From NCBI GenBank assembly GCA_963709155.1, contig CAVPVD010000010.1, positions 310,001 to 374,000 of the forward strand: 64,000 bases of DNA, given 5' to 3'. The notes under the pieces were generated by a model. The model did no database searches. It saw nothing but the letters and a program-made list of their open reading frames with translations, and was not told the origin of the DNA. The DNA is from Bog-159 sp963709155. Lineage in GTDB: Bacteria > Acidobacteriota > Terriglobia > Bryobacterales > Bryobacteraceae. Both the position numbers and the translations under genes were made by a program. Position 1 is the stretch's first letter; every line of letters starts with the position of its first letter. Shown here one piece after another: positions 19,188 to 28,337 of this stretch.

Positions 19188-20759
19188 CTACTGGTTGGGC
19201 GCGGGGACGCGGAACCGTCCCGTGGCGCCGTTGATGGTGAGGATCGCGTCCACATAGGGCGCGGTGCTGGGGACGCCGGGCGGGTACTGGAAGTTCACCT
19301 GGTCGATGATTTCGAATGGCGCGGCGCCGCAATAAAGCACGGTGGCCGGCTCACCACCGACGGTCAACTGGCAAGATGTGGGACCGCCGGGCACCTGCAG
19401 CGGGTCGAGCGAGCCGCCGGCGAATTGCACGGGGACGCCATCCTGTTCGGGAGCTTGTTTGGGGCCGAGTCCATTGGCCCAAAGCTGATAGACGCCGCCG
19501 GTGGCCGCGGTGCATTGCTCGGTGGGGCATTGGCCGGTCATCCAGGCGACGCCAGTGGTGAAGTCCGCGAGAAACATGGAAGGCGAGGCGGCGTTGGCCA
19601 CGGTAATCGTTTCGGTGGCGCTGGGGACGCTGTTGCGGGTGACCTGCACATTCACCGCGAGCCCGGGCACCGTTTCCCACGGAACCTGGAAGTTGATCTG
19701 GGTGGGCGAGAGGTAGACGAGCGGGGCAGGCACTCCATCGACGGTGACGGTGACGTTGGCCAGGGTGGTCACGAAGTCGCCGTTGGAATCGATGACGTCC
19801 TGATAGGTGTTGTCCGCGAGGTTCGTACCGTAGAGCACGGCCAGCGCGCCCGGCGCGACATCGCCAAGATAGGAAGCCGCGTTCACCACGCTGCCAGGGG
19901 TGATGACCGGAGTATTCATGGGGACGTAGATGGGTTGGTAAACGCGAACGTAATCCACGACGAGATCCTGGTTGGGGAAGGGCGCGCTGGGGTCGGGTGT
20001 CCCCAGGAAGGTGCTGGAGCTGCCGATGGCCAGATTGAGCAGGATGAAGAACGGCGCGTTATAAACCCACTGGTCGCCGGACGGTATGGAAGCCGGGGTC
20101 ACCGTCGAATACAGCGCGCCATCGACGAAGAACTGAATCGAGTTCTCGGACCATTCGAGCGCGTAGACGTGATAATCGTCGTAGACGGTTTCGCCGAAGG
20201 GCAGCGTGATGGCTTCGGTGATGCCATTGCCGCCGGAATAGCCGGGGCCGTGTACGGTGCCGTTGTTGACGGTGGCATTGTTATTGAACGTCCCGAAATT
20301 CTCCATGATGTCGAGCTCGCCGCACTGAGGCCAGGAAACGGTGTTAATGTCTTCGCCCAGCATCCAGAAAGCCGGCCAGACGCCCTGGCCGAACGGCAGC
20401 TTGATGCGGGCTTCGATCAATCCGTATTGCCAGCTCAGATCGGTGGTCGAGGTGGAGGCTCCGGGTGCGCCGGTCTGCAGGCGGGCTGAAGTGAAATTGC
20501 CGCTGGCGTCGCGGATGGCCTGAATGATCAGGTTGCCCTGGCCGTCCTGAAAGACGTTGTTCGGGGAATTCGTGTAGTTTTCCAGTTCATTGTTGCCCCA
20601 GCCGCCTCCGCCCAGATCGTAATTCCAATTCTGAGGATTGGGAAGCGTGCCGGCGGCGCCGTTGAATTCATCGCTCCAGACGAGCTGCCAGGCGATTTGC
20701 GCCTGGGCGGCGGTTGCGGCAAACAAGGCCGCGCATGTAATCGCAATGACGGTGCGCAT
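19188..20759 (-). CDS. Secreted GH16 glycosidase with Solibacter C-terminal domain
   Basis: 523 residues with a signal peptide (about 1-20). The same layout as its downstream neighbour: GH16 domain with WQLVWSDEFNG and the catalytic GELDIME motif, then the TIGR03437-type C-terminal domain (VVNAASYLGDVAPGALAVLYG, VYLSPTQINFQVPWE, YQLWANGLGPKQ). The two proteins clearly arose by tandem duplication but have diverged in loops. The stop is 14 bases from the next start, so they form an operon. It reads away from the GH2 gene across only 34 bases. Role: cleavage of an extracellular beta-glucan. Confidence 0.92.
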   Translation of the reverse strand: MRTVIAITCAALFAATAAQAQIAWQLVWSDEFNGAAGTLPNPQNWNYDLGGGGWGNNELENYTNSPNNVFQDGQGNLIIQAIRDASGNFTSARLQTGAPGASTSTTDLSWQYGLIEARIKLPFGQGVWPAFWMLGEDINTVSWPQCGELDIMENFGTFNNNATVNNGTVHGPGYSGGNGITEAITLPFGETVYDDYHVYALEWSENSIQFFVDGALYSTVTPASIPSGDQWVYNAPFFILLNLAIGSSSTFLGTPDPSAPFPNQDLVVDYVRVYQPIYVPMNTPVITPGSVVNAASYLGDVAPGALAVLYGTNLADNTYQDVIDSNGDFVTTLANVTVTVDGVPAPLVYLSPTQINFQVPWETVPGLAVNVQVTRNSVPSATETITVANAASPSMFLADFTTGVAWMTGQCPTEQCTAATGGVYQLWANGLGPKQAPEQDGVPVQFAGGSLDPLQVPGGPTSCQLTVGGEPATVLYCGAAPFEIIDQVNFQYPPGVPSTAPYVDAILTINGATGRFRVPAPNQ

Positions 20760-20793
20760 ACGTATATATTAATCTCTTGATCCGGAACTCTCT

Positions 20794-23439
20794 ATGAGGA
20801 AAATCTTTTCCGTAATGGCGCCGCTTTTCTGCGCGACGCTCTCGACCGGGCTGTACGCCCAGCCTGCCGCCCGGTTAGCGCTGCGCGAGCATTGGGCGAT
20901 TCAATCCTCCGAACTGGACGAGGATGCCGGAGATGTCATCTCCAAGCCAGGATACAAGACCACGGGATGGTACCCGGCCACGATGCCATCGACGGTGGTC
21001 GCCGCGCTGGTAAAGGACCATGTATACCCCGACCCGGGATTCGGCGTGAACCTGCGGTCGTTTGCCGGGGAGAGCTATCCTATCGGCTCGAATTTTTCCA
21101 ATATCCACATGCCGCCGGACAGCCCGTACCGGGTTCCCTGGTGGTTTCGCACGGAGTTTCAGGCGCCGGCCGAGCACAAGGGGAAGACGCTCTGGCTGCG
21201 GTTCGACGGGATCAACTATCGGGCTAACGTCTGGCTGAACGGCAAGCGTATCGCGGAGTCGGCCAACATGGCGGGCGCGTGGCGCCTGTTCGAATTCAAC
21301 GTGACGGAGGCCGTGCGGCCGGGGGCGGCGAACGCGCTGGCGGTGGAAGTGTTTGCGCCGCTGCCCGACGATCTCGCGATCACCTTCGTAGATTGGAATC
21401 CGGGCATGCCGGACAAGGATATGGGGCTGTGGCGGGACGTGCATCTGGACGCTACCGGGCCCGTGGCTATCCGGTTCCCGCAGGCGATCACGCACCTGAA
21501 CCTGCCGGCGACCGACAAGGCTGAACTGACGATCGGCGCGGAAGTGGTCAATGGAACGAAGCATGCGGTGAGCGGGACGCTAAAGGGCGAGATCGAAGGC
21601 ATCGCGTTTTCGCAGGAAGTGCGCCTCGGGGCGAACGAAACGAAAGTAGTGAAGTTCACGCCCGACAAATTCGCGCAGCTCAAGATCGACAATCCGCGGC
21701 TGTGGTGGCCCATCCAGGTGGGAACGCCGAACCTTTATACGCTGAAATTGCAATTCGAGACCGGCGGCGCGGTCTCGGATGAAAGCTCTACGCGATTCGG
21801 CATTCGCGAGGTGACTTCCATCCTGGACGAGCAGAATCATCGCGTGTTCCGGATCAACGGCAAGAACATCCTGATCCGCGGCGCGGGCTATACCTTCGAC
21901 ATGATGCTGCGGTCTTCGCCGGAGAAGCAGGAAGCGGAGCTGAAGTACGTGCGCGACATGAACCTGAATACGGTGCGCCTGGAAGGCAAGATCGAGGACG
22001 ATCACTTCTTCGATTTGACCGACCAGATGGGCATCCTGGTGACTCCGGGCTGGTGCTGCTGCGACCATTGGGAGAAATGGGATAACTGGAAGGACGAGGA
22101 CCACGCGAGCGCCGCGGCATCGCTGCGCGACCAGATCCGCCGCCTGCGCAGCCATGCGTCGGTCTTCAACTGGATGAACGGCAGCGACAATCCGCCGCCC
22201 GCCGAGGTGGAGAAGAAGTACATCGAGATCGAGAAAGAACTGGACTGGCCGAATCCGTTCGAGTCGTCGGCTACGGAGCGGCCCACGGACGTGAGCGGGA
22301 AGACCGGCGTGAAGATGACCGGGCCCTACGACTGGGTCCCGCCGATTTATTGGGTGCTCGATAAGACGCGCGGCGGGGCGCACGGTTTCAATTCGGAGAC
22401 CAGTCCGGGACCGGCCATTCCGCCCATCGAGAGCCTGCGCAGCATGCTGCCAGAAGACCACTTGTGGCCGGTGAATTCCTGGTGGGATTATCATGCGGGC
22501 GGCGGCGCGTTCAAGGATCTGAAGACCTTCAGCACGGCGCTGGACGCGCGCTACGGCCCGTCGCACGGCGTGGAGGAATTCGCGCGTAAGGCGCAGGTGA
22601 TGGCTTACGAAAGCCATCGCGCCATGTTCGAGGCTTACGGACGGAACAAATATACATCCACCGGCGTGATCCAGTGGATGTTGAACAACGCCTGGCCATC
22701 GATGATCTGGCACTTGTACGACTGGTATATGCGGCCGGGAGGCTCCTACTTCGGCGCCAAGAAGGCCAACGAGCCGCTGCACATTCAATACAGCTACGAC
22801 GATGGGTCCGTGGTGGTGGTGAATTCTTTCTATAAGGCTTACCCGGGCATGCGGGCGCGGGCATGGGTTTACAACACAGACATGCGCGAGAAGTTCGCCA
22901 AAGATGCGACGCTGGATGTGGGGGAGGACAGCTCGAACCGGGTACTTACGATTCCGGCGATCGACGGATTGTCATCCACTTACTTCGTGCGGCTGGTCCT
23001 GGAGGATTCTTCGGGCAAAACCGTAAGCAGTAACTTCTACTGGCTTTCGACCAAGCCGGACGAACTGGACTGGGACGAATCCACGTGGTTCTATACGCCG
23101 GAGAAGAGCTATGCCGATTACACGGCCCTGAACAGCCTACCGCCGGTGGAGTTGAAGTACTCGGCCGAATCCACGGTACAGGGCGACGACGGCATCACGC
23201 GGGTTACGGTGGAGAATCCATCTTCGAACCTGGCGTTCGCGGTACACCTGATGGTGAAGACGGTGAAGCGGGACGAAGAGGACGTCCGCGAGGAATCCGA
23301 AATCCTGCCGGTAATCTGGGAGGATAACTATTTCCCTCTGATGCCGGGAGAAAAGCGGACGGTGGCAGCGACGTATAAAGCGGCCGATGCCGGGAAGAAG
23401 CCGCCGGCGGTGCAAGTGGAAGGCTGGAACGTCAAGTAG
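20794..23439 (+). CDS. GH2 exo-beta-D-glucosaminidase-like enzyme
   Basis: 881 residues with a signal peptide (about 1-22). GH2 plan: sugar-binding jelly roll (about 60-230, ANVWLNGKRIAES), Ig-like domain (about 235-350), TIM barrel (about 360-660), then beta-rich C-terminal domains. In place of the usual NE acid/base motif the barrel has NGSDNPP with Asp465, and a candidate nucleophile Glu535 in FNSETSPG. This Asp/Glu pair is the hallmark of the exo-glucosaminidase subgroup (Amycolatopsis CsxA uses Asp469 and Glu541). It should release glucosamine or a related sugar from the non-reducing end of chitosan-like chains, in the periplasm or outside. Specificity is inferred. Confidence 0.88.
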   Translation: MRKIFSVMAPLFCATLSTGLYAQPAARLALREHWAIQSSELDEDAGDVISKPGYKTTGWYPATMPSTVVAALVKDHVYPDPGFGVNLRSFAGESYPIGSNFSNIHMPPDSPYRVPWWFRTEFQAPAEHKGKTLWLRFDGINYRANVWLNGKRIAESANMAGAWRLFEFNVTEAVRPGAANALAVEVFAPLPDDLAITFVDWNPGMPDKDMGLWRDVHLDATGPVAIRFPQAITHLNLPATDKAELTIGAEVVNGTKHAVSGTLKGEIEGIAFSQEVRLGANETKVVKFTPDKFAQLKIDNPRLWWPIQVGTPNLYTLKLQFETGGAVSDESSTRFGIREVTSILDEQNHRVFRINGKNILIRGAGYTFDMMLRSSPEKQEAELKYVRDMNLNTVRLEGKIEDDHFFDLTDQMGILVTPGWCCCDHWEKWDNWKDEDHASAAASLRDQIRRLRSHASVFNWMNGSDNPPPAEVEKKYIEIEKELDWPNPFESSATERPTDVSGKTGVKMTGPYDWVPPIYWVLDKTRGGAHGFNSETSPGPAIPPIESLRSMLPEDHLWPVNSWWDYHAGGGAFKDLKTFSTALDARYGPSHGVEEFARKAQVMAYESHRAMFEAYGRNKYTSTGVIQWMLNNAWPSMIWHLYDWYMRPGGSYFGAKKANEPLHIQYSYDDGSVVVVNSFYKAYPGMRARAWVYNTDMREKFAKDATLDVGEDSSNRVLTIPAIDGLSSTYFVRLVLEDSSGKTVSSNFYWLSTKPDELDWDESTWFYTPEKSYADYTALNSLPPVELKYSAESTVQGDDGITRVTVENPSSNLAFAVHLMVKTVKRDEEDVREESEILPVIWEDNYFPLMPGEKRTVAATYKAADAGKKPPAVQVEGWNVK

Positions 23440-23458
23440 CGCGTGCGCTTGCGCTGTT

Positions 23459-24862
23459 TCAAACCGGGAATGAACTGCGGCGGTGCCGGATTTGCCGGGA
23501 TCCCGTGGTAAAGCCTTCGTAGTGCCGCATGACCAGGTACGATTCGATTTGGGCGATGGTGTCCATGGCCACGCCTACCACAATCAACAAGGATGTACCG
23601 CCGAAGAAGAAGTGAACGTTCAGCCCGTCCAGCAGGAAGCGTGGGGCGTGCAGGTCGAACCAGTTCCCCACCATAGGCAAGTGTTGCAGCTTGATGCCGG
23701 AGATCATGATGTCGGGCAGCAGGCAGATGACACACAGATACAACGCGCCCACCATGGTCAGCTTAGTCAGAATTTCGTTCATATAATCGGCGGTATTCCG
23801 GCCGGGGCGAATGCCAGGCACGAATCCACCGTACTTGCGCATGTTATCCGCGGCTTCGCTGGGGTTGAAGATGATGGAAACGTAGAAGAAGCAGAAGAAG
23901 ATATTCAGCACGATGAAGCTGAGATAGTAGAGCGGCTCGCCATATCCGAAAGCCGCGAGTGTGTTGCCCAGCCAGCCGATGTGCCGGGCCAGGGGAAGGG
24001 AACGAATCGTTTGCGGGAAGGCCAGCAGGGACACGGCGAAGATGGGAGGAATGACACCACCCATGTTCACCTTCATCGGCATGTAAGTGGCCTGGCCGCC
24101 CATCACGTGACGGCCGACGATACGCTGGGCATACTCGACGGGCAGGCGTAATTCGCCGCGCTCCATGAAGACCACGAATGCGACCACCAGCAGCATCATG
24201 ACGACCATCACGATGAGGGTGAGGGGGCTCCATTCGCGGGTGACGAATACGTTCGTATAGATATTGCCGATGGCCGGTCCCAGGCCGACCACGATGCCCG
24301 CGAAGATAATCAGAGACATGCCGTTGCCGACGCCGCGGTCGGTGATCTGTTCACCGAGCCACATGATGAACATGGATCCGGCGGTCATGGACATGACCGT
24401 GAGCAGGACGAATGCGGGGCCAGGATTGACTACGATGCCGCCCTGCATGGCTTCGAGGCCTTGGGCGATGCCAAAGGATTGGATGATGGAAAGGGCGAGT
24501 GTCAGATAACGGGTCCATTCGGTGATCTTCTTCTGGCCCAACGGACCTTCCTTCTGCATCTTTTCCACGCTGGGTATGACTACGGAAAGTAACTGCAGGA
24601 TGATGGACGCCGTAATGTACGGCATGATACCGAGCGCAAAGATGGTGAGACGCCGGATATTGCCGCCCGCAAACATGTCGAAGAAGCCGAAGATGGTCCC
24701 CTGGCTCTGGCGAAAGAATTCCTCCCAGCGTTGCAGATGGATTCCCGGCGTGGGGATATGGCCGCCCAGCCGGTAGACGGACAGCATGGCGAGTGTGAAA
24801 AGGAAGCGATTCCTTAAATCGGGAACGCGAAAGATGTTGGCGACGGCTTCGAAGAATCTCAT
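23459..24862 (-). CDS. secY: Protein translocase subunit SecY
   Basis: 467 residues with ten predicted membrane helices. Family landmarks: FLFTLAMLSVYRLGGHIPTPG, the plug region with FDMFAGGNIRRLTIFALGIMP, YITASIILQLL, and the cytoplasmic C5 loop with GFVPGIRPG. Full length and intact. It forms the inner-membrane pore of the Sec pathway with SecE and SecG. Unusually, no ribosomal protein, adk or map gene is next to it: citrate synthase lies upstream on the same strand and a convergent glycosidase lies downstream. No clear ribosome binding site; a large inverted repeat sits 27 bases upstream. Confidence 0.96.
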   Translation of the reverse strand: MRFFEAVANIFRVPDLRNRFLFTLAMLSVYRLGGHIPTPGIHLQRWEEFFRQSQGTIFGFFDMFAGGNIRRLTIFALGIMPYITASIILQLLSVVIPSVEKMQKEGPLGQKKITEWTRYLTLALSIIQSFGIAQGLEAMQGGIVVNPGPAFVLLTVMSMTAGSMFIMWLGEQITDRGVGNGMSLIIFAGIVVGLGPAIGNIYTNVFVTREWSPLTLIVMVVMMLLVVAFVVFMERGELRLPVEYAQRIVGRHVMGGQATYMPMKVNMGGVIPPIFAVSLLAFPQTIRSLPLARHIGWLGNTLAAFGYGEPLYYLSFIVLNIFFCFFYVSIIFNPSEAADNMRKYGGFVPGIRPGRNTADYMNEILTKLTMVGALYLCVICLLPDIMISGIKLQHLPMVGNWFDLHAPRFLLDGLNVHFFFGGTSLLIVVGVAMDTIAQIESYLVMRHYEGFTTGSRQIRHRRSSFPV

Positions 24863-24888
24863 CTTCGGGAGGATGGTGCGACCCCTAT

Positions 24889-24926
24889 CCTCACGGTAGC
24901 GCCGGTCGCCAGAAGTTACCGTGAGG
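24889..24926. other. Perfect 10-bp inverted repeat upstream of secY
   Basis: CCTCACGGTA and TACCGTGAGG are separated by 18 bases, 27 bases before the secY start. The arms are perfect. It could form a hairpin in the leader mRNA or be a protein-binding operator. No U-run follows on the minus strand, so it is not a standard terminator. Confidence 0.6.
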
Positions 24927-24983
24927 TTTGGGACAGAACGGGTGCGGCGGTGTTAGTTACGGCACCGGGGCGTCACGATAGCC

Positions 24984-25027
24984 GCGGGACTTAAAAGTCC
25001 CGCCGGCACGCTTAAAGCGTGCGCCAC
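24984..25027 (+). repeat. REP-like hairpin pair, copy 3
   Basis: Same element as at 1844, but the second loop region reads CGCTTAAAGCG instead of CGCTGAAGCG, making it one base longer while keeping the stem. This kind of change supports selection on the hairpin, or recent origin with a local slip. It lies directly after the citrate synthase stop. Confidence 0.9.
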
Positions 25028-25032
25028 GCTAC

Positions 25033-26337
25033 TCAAGCGGTGACAGCGGCGCCGCGCTGCTCGATCGGCACGAGGTTGCGGGCTTCGTGACCGGTATAAA
25101 TCTGGCGGGGCCGGGCGATCTTCTGCTCGGGATCCTCCAGCATCTCCTGCCATTGCGCCAGCCAGCCGACGGTGCGGGGGATCGCGAACAGCACCGTGAA
25201 CATCTCCGGCAAAAAGCCCATGGCCTGGTACATGATGCCGGAATAGAAGTCCACGTTGGGGTAGAGCTTGCGCTTTACGAAGTATTCGTCTTCGAGCGCG
25301 ATGCGCTCCAGTTCCAAGGCGATTTCCAGCTTGGGATTGTAGCCGGTGACTTCGAAGACTTTACCCGCGGCCCACTTGATGATGCGGGCGCGCGGATCGT
25401 AGTTCTTGTAGACGCGGTGTCCGAAGCCCATCAACTTGCCTTTGCCGGCCTTGATGCCGTCGATAAAAGCGGGCACGTGGTCCTTGGAGCCGATTTCGTC
25501 GAGCATGCGCAGCACTTCCTCGTTGGCCCCGCCGTGCAGCGGACCGGAAAGGGCTGCGGCGGCCGCGGAAGTGGCCAGGAACGGATCGGCCTGCGAACTG
25601 CCTACGGCGCGCATCACGTTGGTGCTGCAGTTCTGCTCATGGTCGGCGTGCAGGATGAAGAGAATATCCAGGGCGCGCGCCAGGACCGGATTCGCCTGGT
25701 ATTTAGGCTCGACCATCCGCCACAGCATGTTCATGAAGTTCTCGGTGTAGCTGAGGTCGTTGTCGGGATAGACGTAGGGGAATCCCAGGCTGTGACGGTA
25801 AGTGTAGGCCGCGATGGTGGGGACCTTGCCGATCAGTCTGCGAATCTGTAACTGGCGAACTTCCGGGTCGAGCACGTTGCGCGCCTCGGGGTAGACCGTG
25901 GACAGGGCCGCCACGGTACTGATGAACATACCCATAGGGTGGGCGTTGTAGCGGAAGCCTTCCAGGAATTTCTTGGTGGTTTCGTGGATCATGGTGTGGT
26001 TGGTAATGGCTTCCACCCATTGTTTTAGCTCCGCAGCGGCCGGCAGTTCGCCATTGAGAAGGAGATAGGCGACCTCCAGAAATGTGCAATTCTCGGCTAA
26101 CTGTTCGACGGGATATCCACGATAGCGAAGGATGCCTTTGTCGCCGTCTATGAATGTGATGGCGCTTTGGCAGGAGGCTGTGTTCAAGAAGGCCGGATCG
26201 TATGTCATCACACCGAAATCTTCGGGGCCGGTCTTGATCTGGCGCAAATCCATGGCACGGATCGTGCCCTTATAGAAAGGGAGGTCGTAGGCGGCGCCTG
26301 TACGCCGGTCCACGATATTGAGGGCTTCCTTCTCCAT
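25033..26337 (-). CDS. gltA: Citrate synthase
   Basis: 434 residues from ATG at 26337. A first ATG at 26352 exists, but the GGAGGAA overlapping it sits at the right distance for the second ATG. Active-site signatures: GPLHGGANEEVLRML (first His), GFGHRVYKNYDPR (second His), and the preceding EQNCSTNVMRAVGSSQADPF. It condenses oxaloacetate and acetyl-CoA to citrate, the entry step of the TCA cycle, in the cytoplasm. The N-terminus has the short beta-strand part of type II (Gram-negative) enzymes, but no extended NADH-regulation domain can be judged here. A single gene, with a 127-base gap upstream. Confidence 0.96.
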   Translation of the reverse strand: MEKEALNIVDRRTGAAYDLPFYKGTIRAMDLRQIKTGPEDFGVMTYDPAFLNTASCQSAITFIDGDKGILRYRGYPVEQLAENCTFLEVAYLLLNGELPAAAELKQWVEAITNHTMIHETTKKFLEGFRYNAHPMGMFISTVAALSTVYPEARNVLDPEVRQLQIRRLIGKVPTIAAYTYRHSLGFPYVYPDNDLSYTENFMNMLWRMVEPKYQANPVLARALDILFILHADHEQNCSTNVMRAVGSSQADPFLATSAAAAALSGPLHGGANEEVLRMLDEIGSKDHVPAFIDGIKAGKGKLMGFGHRVYKNYDPRARIIKWAAGKVFEVTGYNPKLEIALELERIALEDEYFVKRKLYPNVDFYSGIMYQAMGFLPEMFTVLFAIPRTVGWLAQWQEMLEDPEQKIARPRQIYTGHEARNLVPIEQRGAAVTA

Positions 26338-26479
26338 TTGTCGTTCCTCCATACATAGGATACTCGGAATGCGCCGGGGGTGGGGCTAGTGCGGGTGCGG
26401 GTGCGAGATTTATCAAAGGTTTAACAGCCATCTGGAGCATTTTCCGGACATAATAGTGCGTAGAGGAGAACTTGAGAGC

Positions 26480-27004
26480 ATGACCTTCCGTCTTATTTCC
26501 GTCACTTTGGCCGCTACGGCCTTATTCGCGCAGGGCCCGGGCGGGTTCCGCGGGCACGCCATGTCCGCGCACGCCAAGACCAGCGCCTTGCAAACCTATT
26601 TGAACTTGACCACTGATCAGATCGCGAGTCTGAAGCAGGTGCGGCAGGCTGAGATGGCCGCGCTGAAACCGATCTACCAGCAGATCGGGCCGCTGCGGCA
26701 GAGCTTACGGACCGAAGAGCAGAGCGCCAGCGCGGATGCCGCCGCAATCGGCAAGTTGGTGCTGAGCATCCAGGCCCTGGAACAGCAGGCGGCTCCCATC
26801 CGCACGAGCTATCAGCAGCAAGCGGTAGCCGTGCTGACCCCGGCTCAAAAGTCACAGTTGGCCGCGCTGGAGAGCGCCGCCGCGCTGATGCCGGCGGTGC
26901 ACGAAGCGACCGCGCTGAACTTGCTTACGCCCCCCGCTGGTGCGGAAGGCCCGGGCGGTTTCGGAGCGGAAATGATGCCGCACGGCCGGTTTGGCGGACG
27001 ATAA
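26480..27004 (+). CDS. Small exported Spy/CpxP-like helical protein
   Basis: 174 residues from ATG at 26480, with GAGGAGA about 11 bases upstream. Signal peptide about 1-16. The mature protein is mostly alpha-helical and Gln/Ala-rich, with two copies of an LTxxQ-type phrase (NLTTDQIASLKQVRQAEMAA and VLTPAQKSQLAAL). This is the signature of the periplasmic Spy/CpxP/metal-resistance group, which act as small chaperones or regulators of envelope stress. Low sequence identity is usual in this group. The C-terminus is Gly-rich. A terminator-like hairpin follows. Confidence 0.75.
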   Translation: MTFRLISVTLAATALFAQGPGGFRGHAMSAHAKTSALQTYLNLTTDQIASLKQVRQAEMAALKPIYQQIGPLRQSLRTEEQSASADAAAIGKLVLSIQALEQQAAPIRTSYQQQAVAVLTPAQKSQLAALESAAALMPAVHEATALNLLTPPAGAEGPGGFGAEMMPHGRFGGR

Positions 27005-27029
27005 CGAGTTAACGAGATACCCCGACCCC

Positions 27030-27091
27030 CACCCGGCGAGTCCGTCTGGAACGTCCCCCAGCGCTCGCCGGGTGTCCCCTCTTCAGTTTTT
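27030..27091 (+). terminator. Possible terminator after the Spy-like gene
   Basis: Arms CACCCGGCGAG (27030-27040, counting from the preceding C) and CTCGCCGGGTG (27064-27074) pair over 11 bases with a 23-base loop. Pyrimidine-rich sequence and five T residues (27087-27091) follow, though not directly after the stem. It is a reasonable but not perfect intrinsic terminator for the upstream gene. Confidence 0.55.
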
Positions 27092-27165
27092 GCTTCACTT
27101 GTGCAGTAGCTCCTCCGTTCAGCGCACGACTTCCCTTGGCATGTCACGGGTCTTGAAGTGCTACG

Positions 27166-28059
27166 ATGGCGCGCATGCTCCGTTTTGTAATCCCGATTTA
27201 TCTGGCGGTGGCGGGTGCGGCCGCGGCGCAGCCCACGCTTAGCGAACTGCTGGAGAATAAGACGATGGCCGAATTGCGCCGGTTCGACGAAGGCTTCGAC
27301 GGCGCGTTGGGCGTGGCGGCCATCGACTTGACCGATGGCCGGACGTTCGGGCTGCATCGCGACACTGTGTTTCCACAGGCGAGTGTGATCAAGATTGCGA
27401 TTCTGGCGCGCATGTACCAGGCGGCGCGGGCGGGCAAATTCACGCTGGACGAGCGCGTGACGATCGAGACGGGCGAAGCGGTGGGCGGCAGCGGGCGATT
27501 ACAGCAGCGGTTGAAGAGCGGCGCGGTCAGCCTGACCGTGCGCGAGTTGATCGGCGCCATGATCGAGTGGAGCGACAACACGGCCACCAATAAATGCATC
27601 GCGATGGCGGGCATGGACGATGTGAATCGCATGCTGGACGAGTTAGGGCTGCGAAACACGCGCTTGCGGCGGAAGATGATGGATTCGGCCGCGGTGGCGC
27701 GGGGCGAGGAGAATGTTTCCAGCCCGGCGGAGATGGCGCACCTGATGGAAACCATTTATCGCGGAAAGTTGGTGGACGCGGCAGCCAGCCGCGAGATGCT
27801 GGAGGTTCTGAAGAAAGTAGATGGCGGTATCCGCGAAGGTTTGCCCCTGGATGTCGAGACGGCTTCGAAGACCGGCGAATTGCCGGGCGCGCGCGGCGAG
27901 ACCGGCGTCGTGTTCCTGGAGGGCCGGCCTTTTGTGCTGAGCGTGATGTCCGCGTTCATCGACGACCGGCGGTCTCCGGTGCCGGAAGTGACGCGGATTG
28001 TGTATCGGTATTTTGAAAAGCTGGCGGGAGCGAATGTCTGGGGGAACCGGCTGCGATAG
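27166..28059 (+). CDS. Class A beta-lactamase-fold serine hydrolase
   Basis: 297 residues with a signal peptide (about 1-21). The three active-site elements are present in order: SxxK in PQASVIKI (about residue 72), SDN in EWSDNTATN (about 132), and KTG in ASKTGELPG (about 235). The omega-loop Glu of true class A enzymes (ExxLN) is not obvious; the matching stretch reads GEENVSSPAEM. This places it with the class A-related serine hydrolases that are widespread in soil bacteria. It may be a beta-lactamase or a peptidoglycan-related peptidase or esterase. A second ATG at 27175 is possible. Confidence 0.85.
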   Translation: MARMLRFVIPIYLAVAGAAAAQPTLSELLENKTMAELRRFDEGFDGALGVAAIDLTDGRTFGLHRDTVFPQASVIKIAILARMYQAARAGKFTLDERVTIETGEAVGGSGRLQQRLKSGAVSLTVRELIGAMIEWSDNTATNKCIAMAGMDDVNRMLDELGLRNTRLRRKMMDSAAVARGEENVSSPAEMAHLMETIYRGKLVDAAASREMLEVLKKVDGGIREGLPLDVETASKTGELPGARGETGVVFLEGRPFVLSVMSAFIDDRRSPVPEVTRIVYRYFEKLAGANVWGNRLR

Positions 28060-28104
28060 GCTGCCGGCGCAGGGCATGGGTGAAAACACTCTCCAGCCGG
28101 CTCT

Positions 28105-28188
28105 GCCGCCTGAAAGGCGGCTGCGGGCATGATTGCCCGCCGCGCGCGGGACTTAAAAGTCCCGCCGGCACGCTGAAGCGTGCGCCAC
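28105..28188 (+). repeat. Hairpin modules including REP-like copy 4
   Basis: Three neighbouring structures: GCCGCC/GGCGGC around TGAAA (28105-28121), GCGGGCA/TGCCCGC (28123-28140), and a full copy of the 43-bp element (28146-28188) identical to those at 1844 and 16157. They occupy the gap between the hydrolase and the glycosyltransferase-like gene. Confidence 0.88.
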
Positions 28189-28337
28189 GGCCGTACGGTC
28201 ACAAGCCGGCGCACAAATCCTATAGATATGACTGGAAGTGACTTACGGCTGTTTTGCGGCCGGTGGCCAGCGGTCTGCGCGGAGTCCGAATGATAATCTG
28301 TAGTCGGAACGGGCGGCTTTGAACGCTCACTCAACCC

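Noticed and set aside
21580..22788. Open frame of 402 codons antisense to the GH2 gene
   Set aside because: Codon shadow; no family resemblance and the sense protein is full length and intact.
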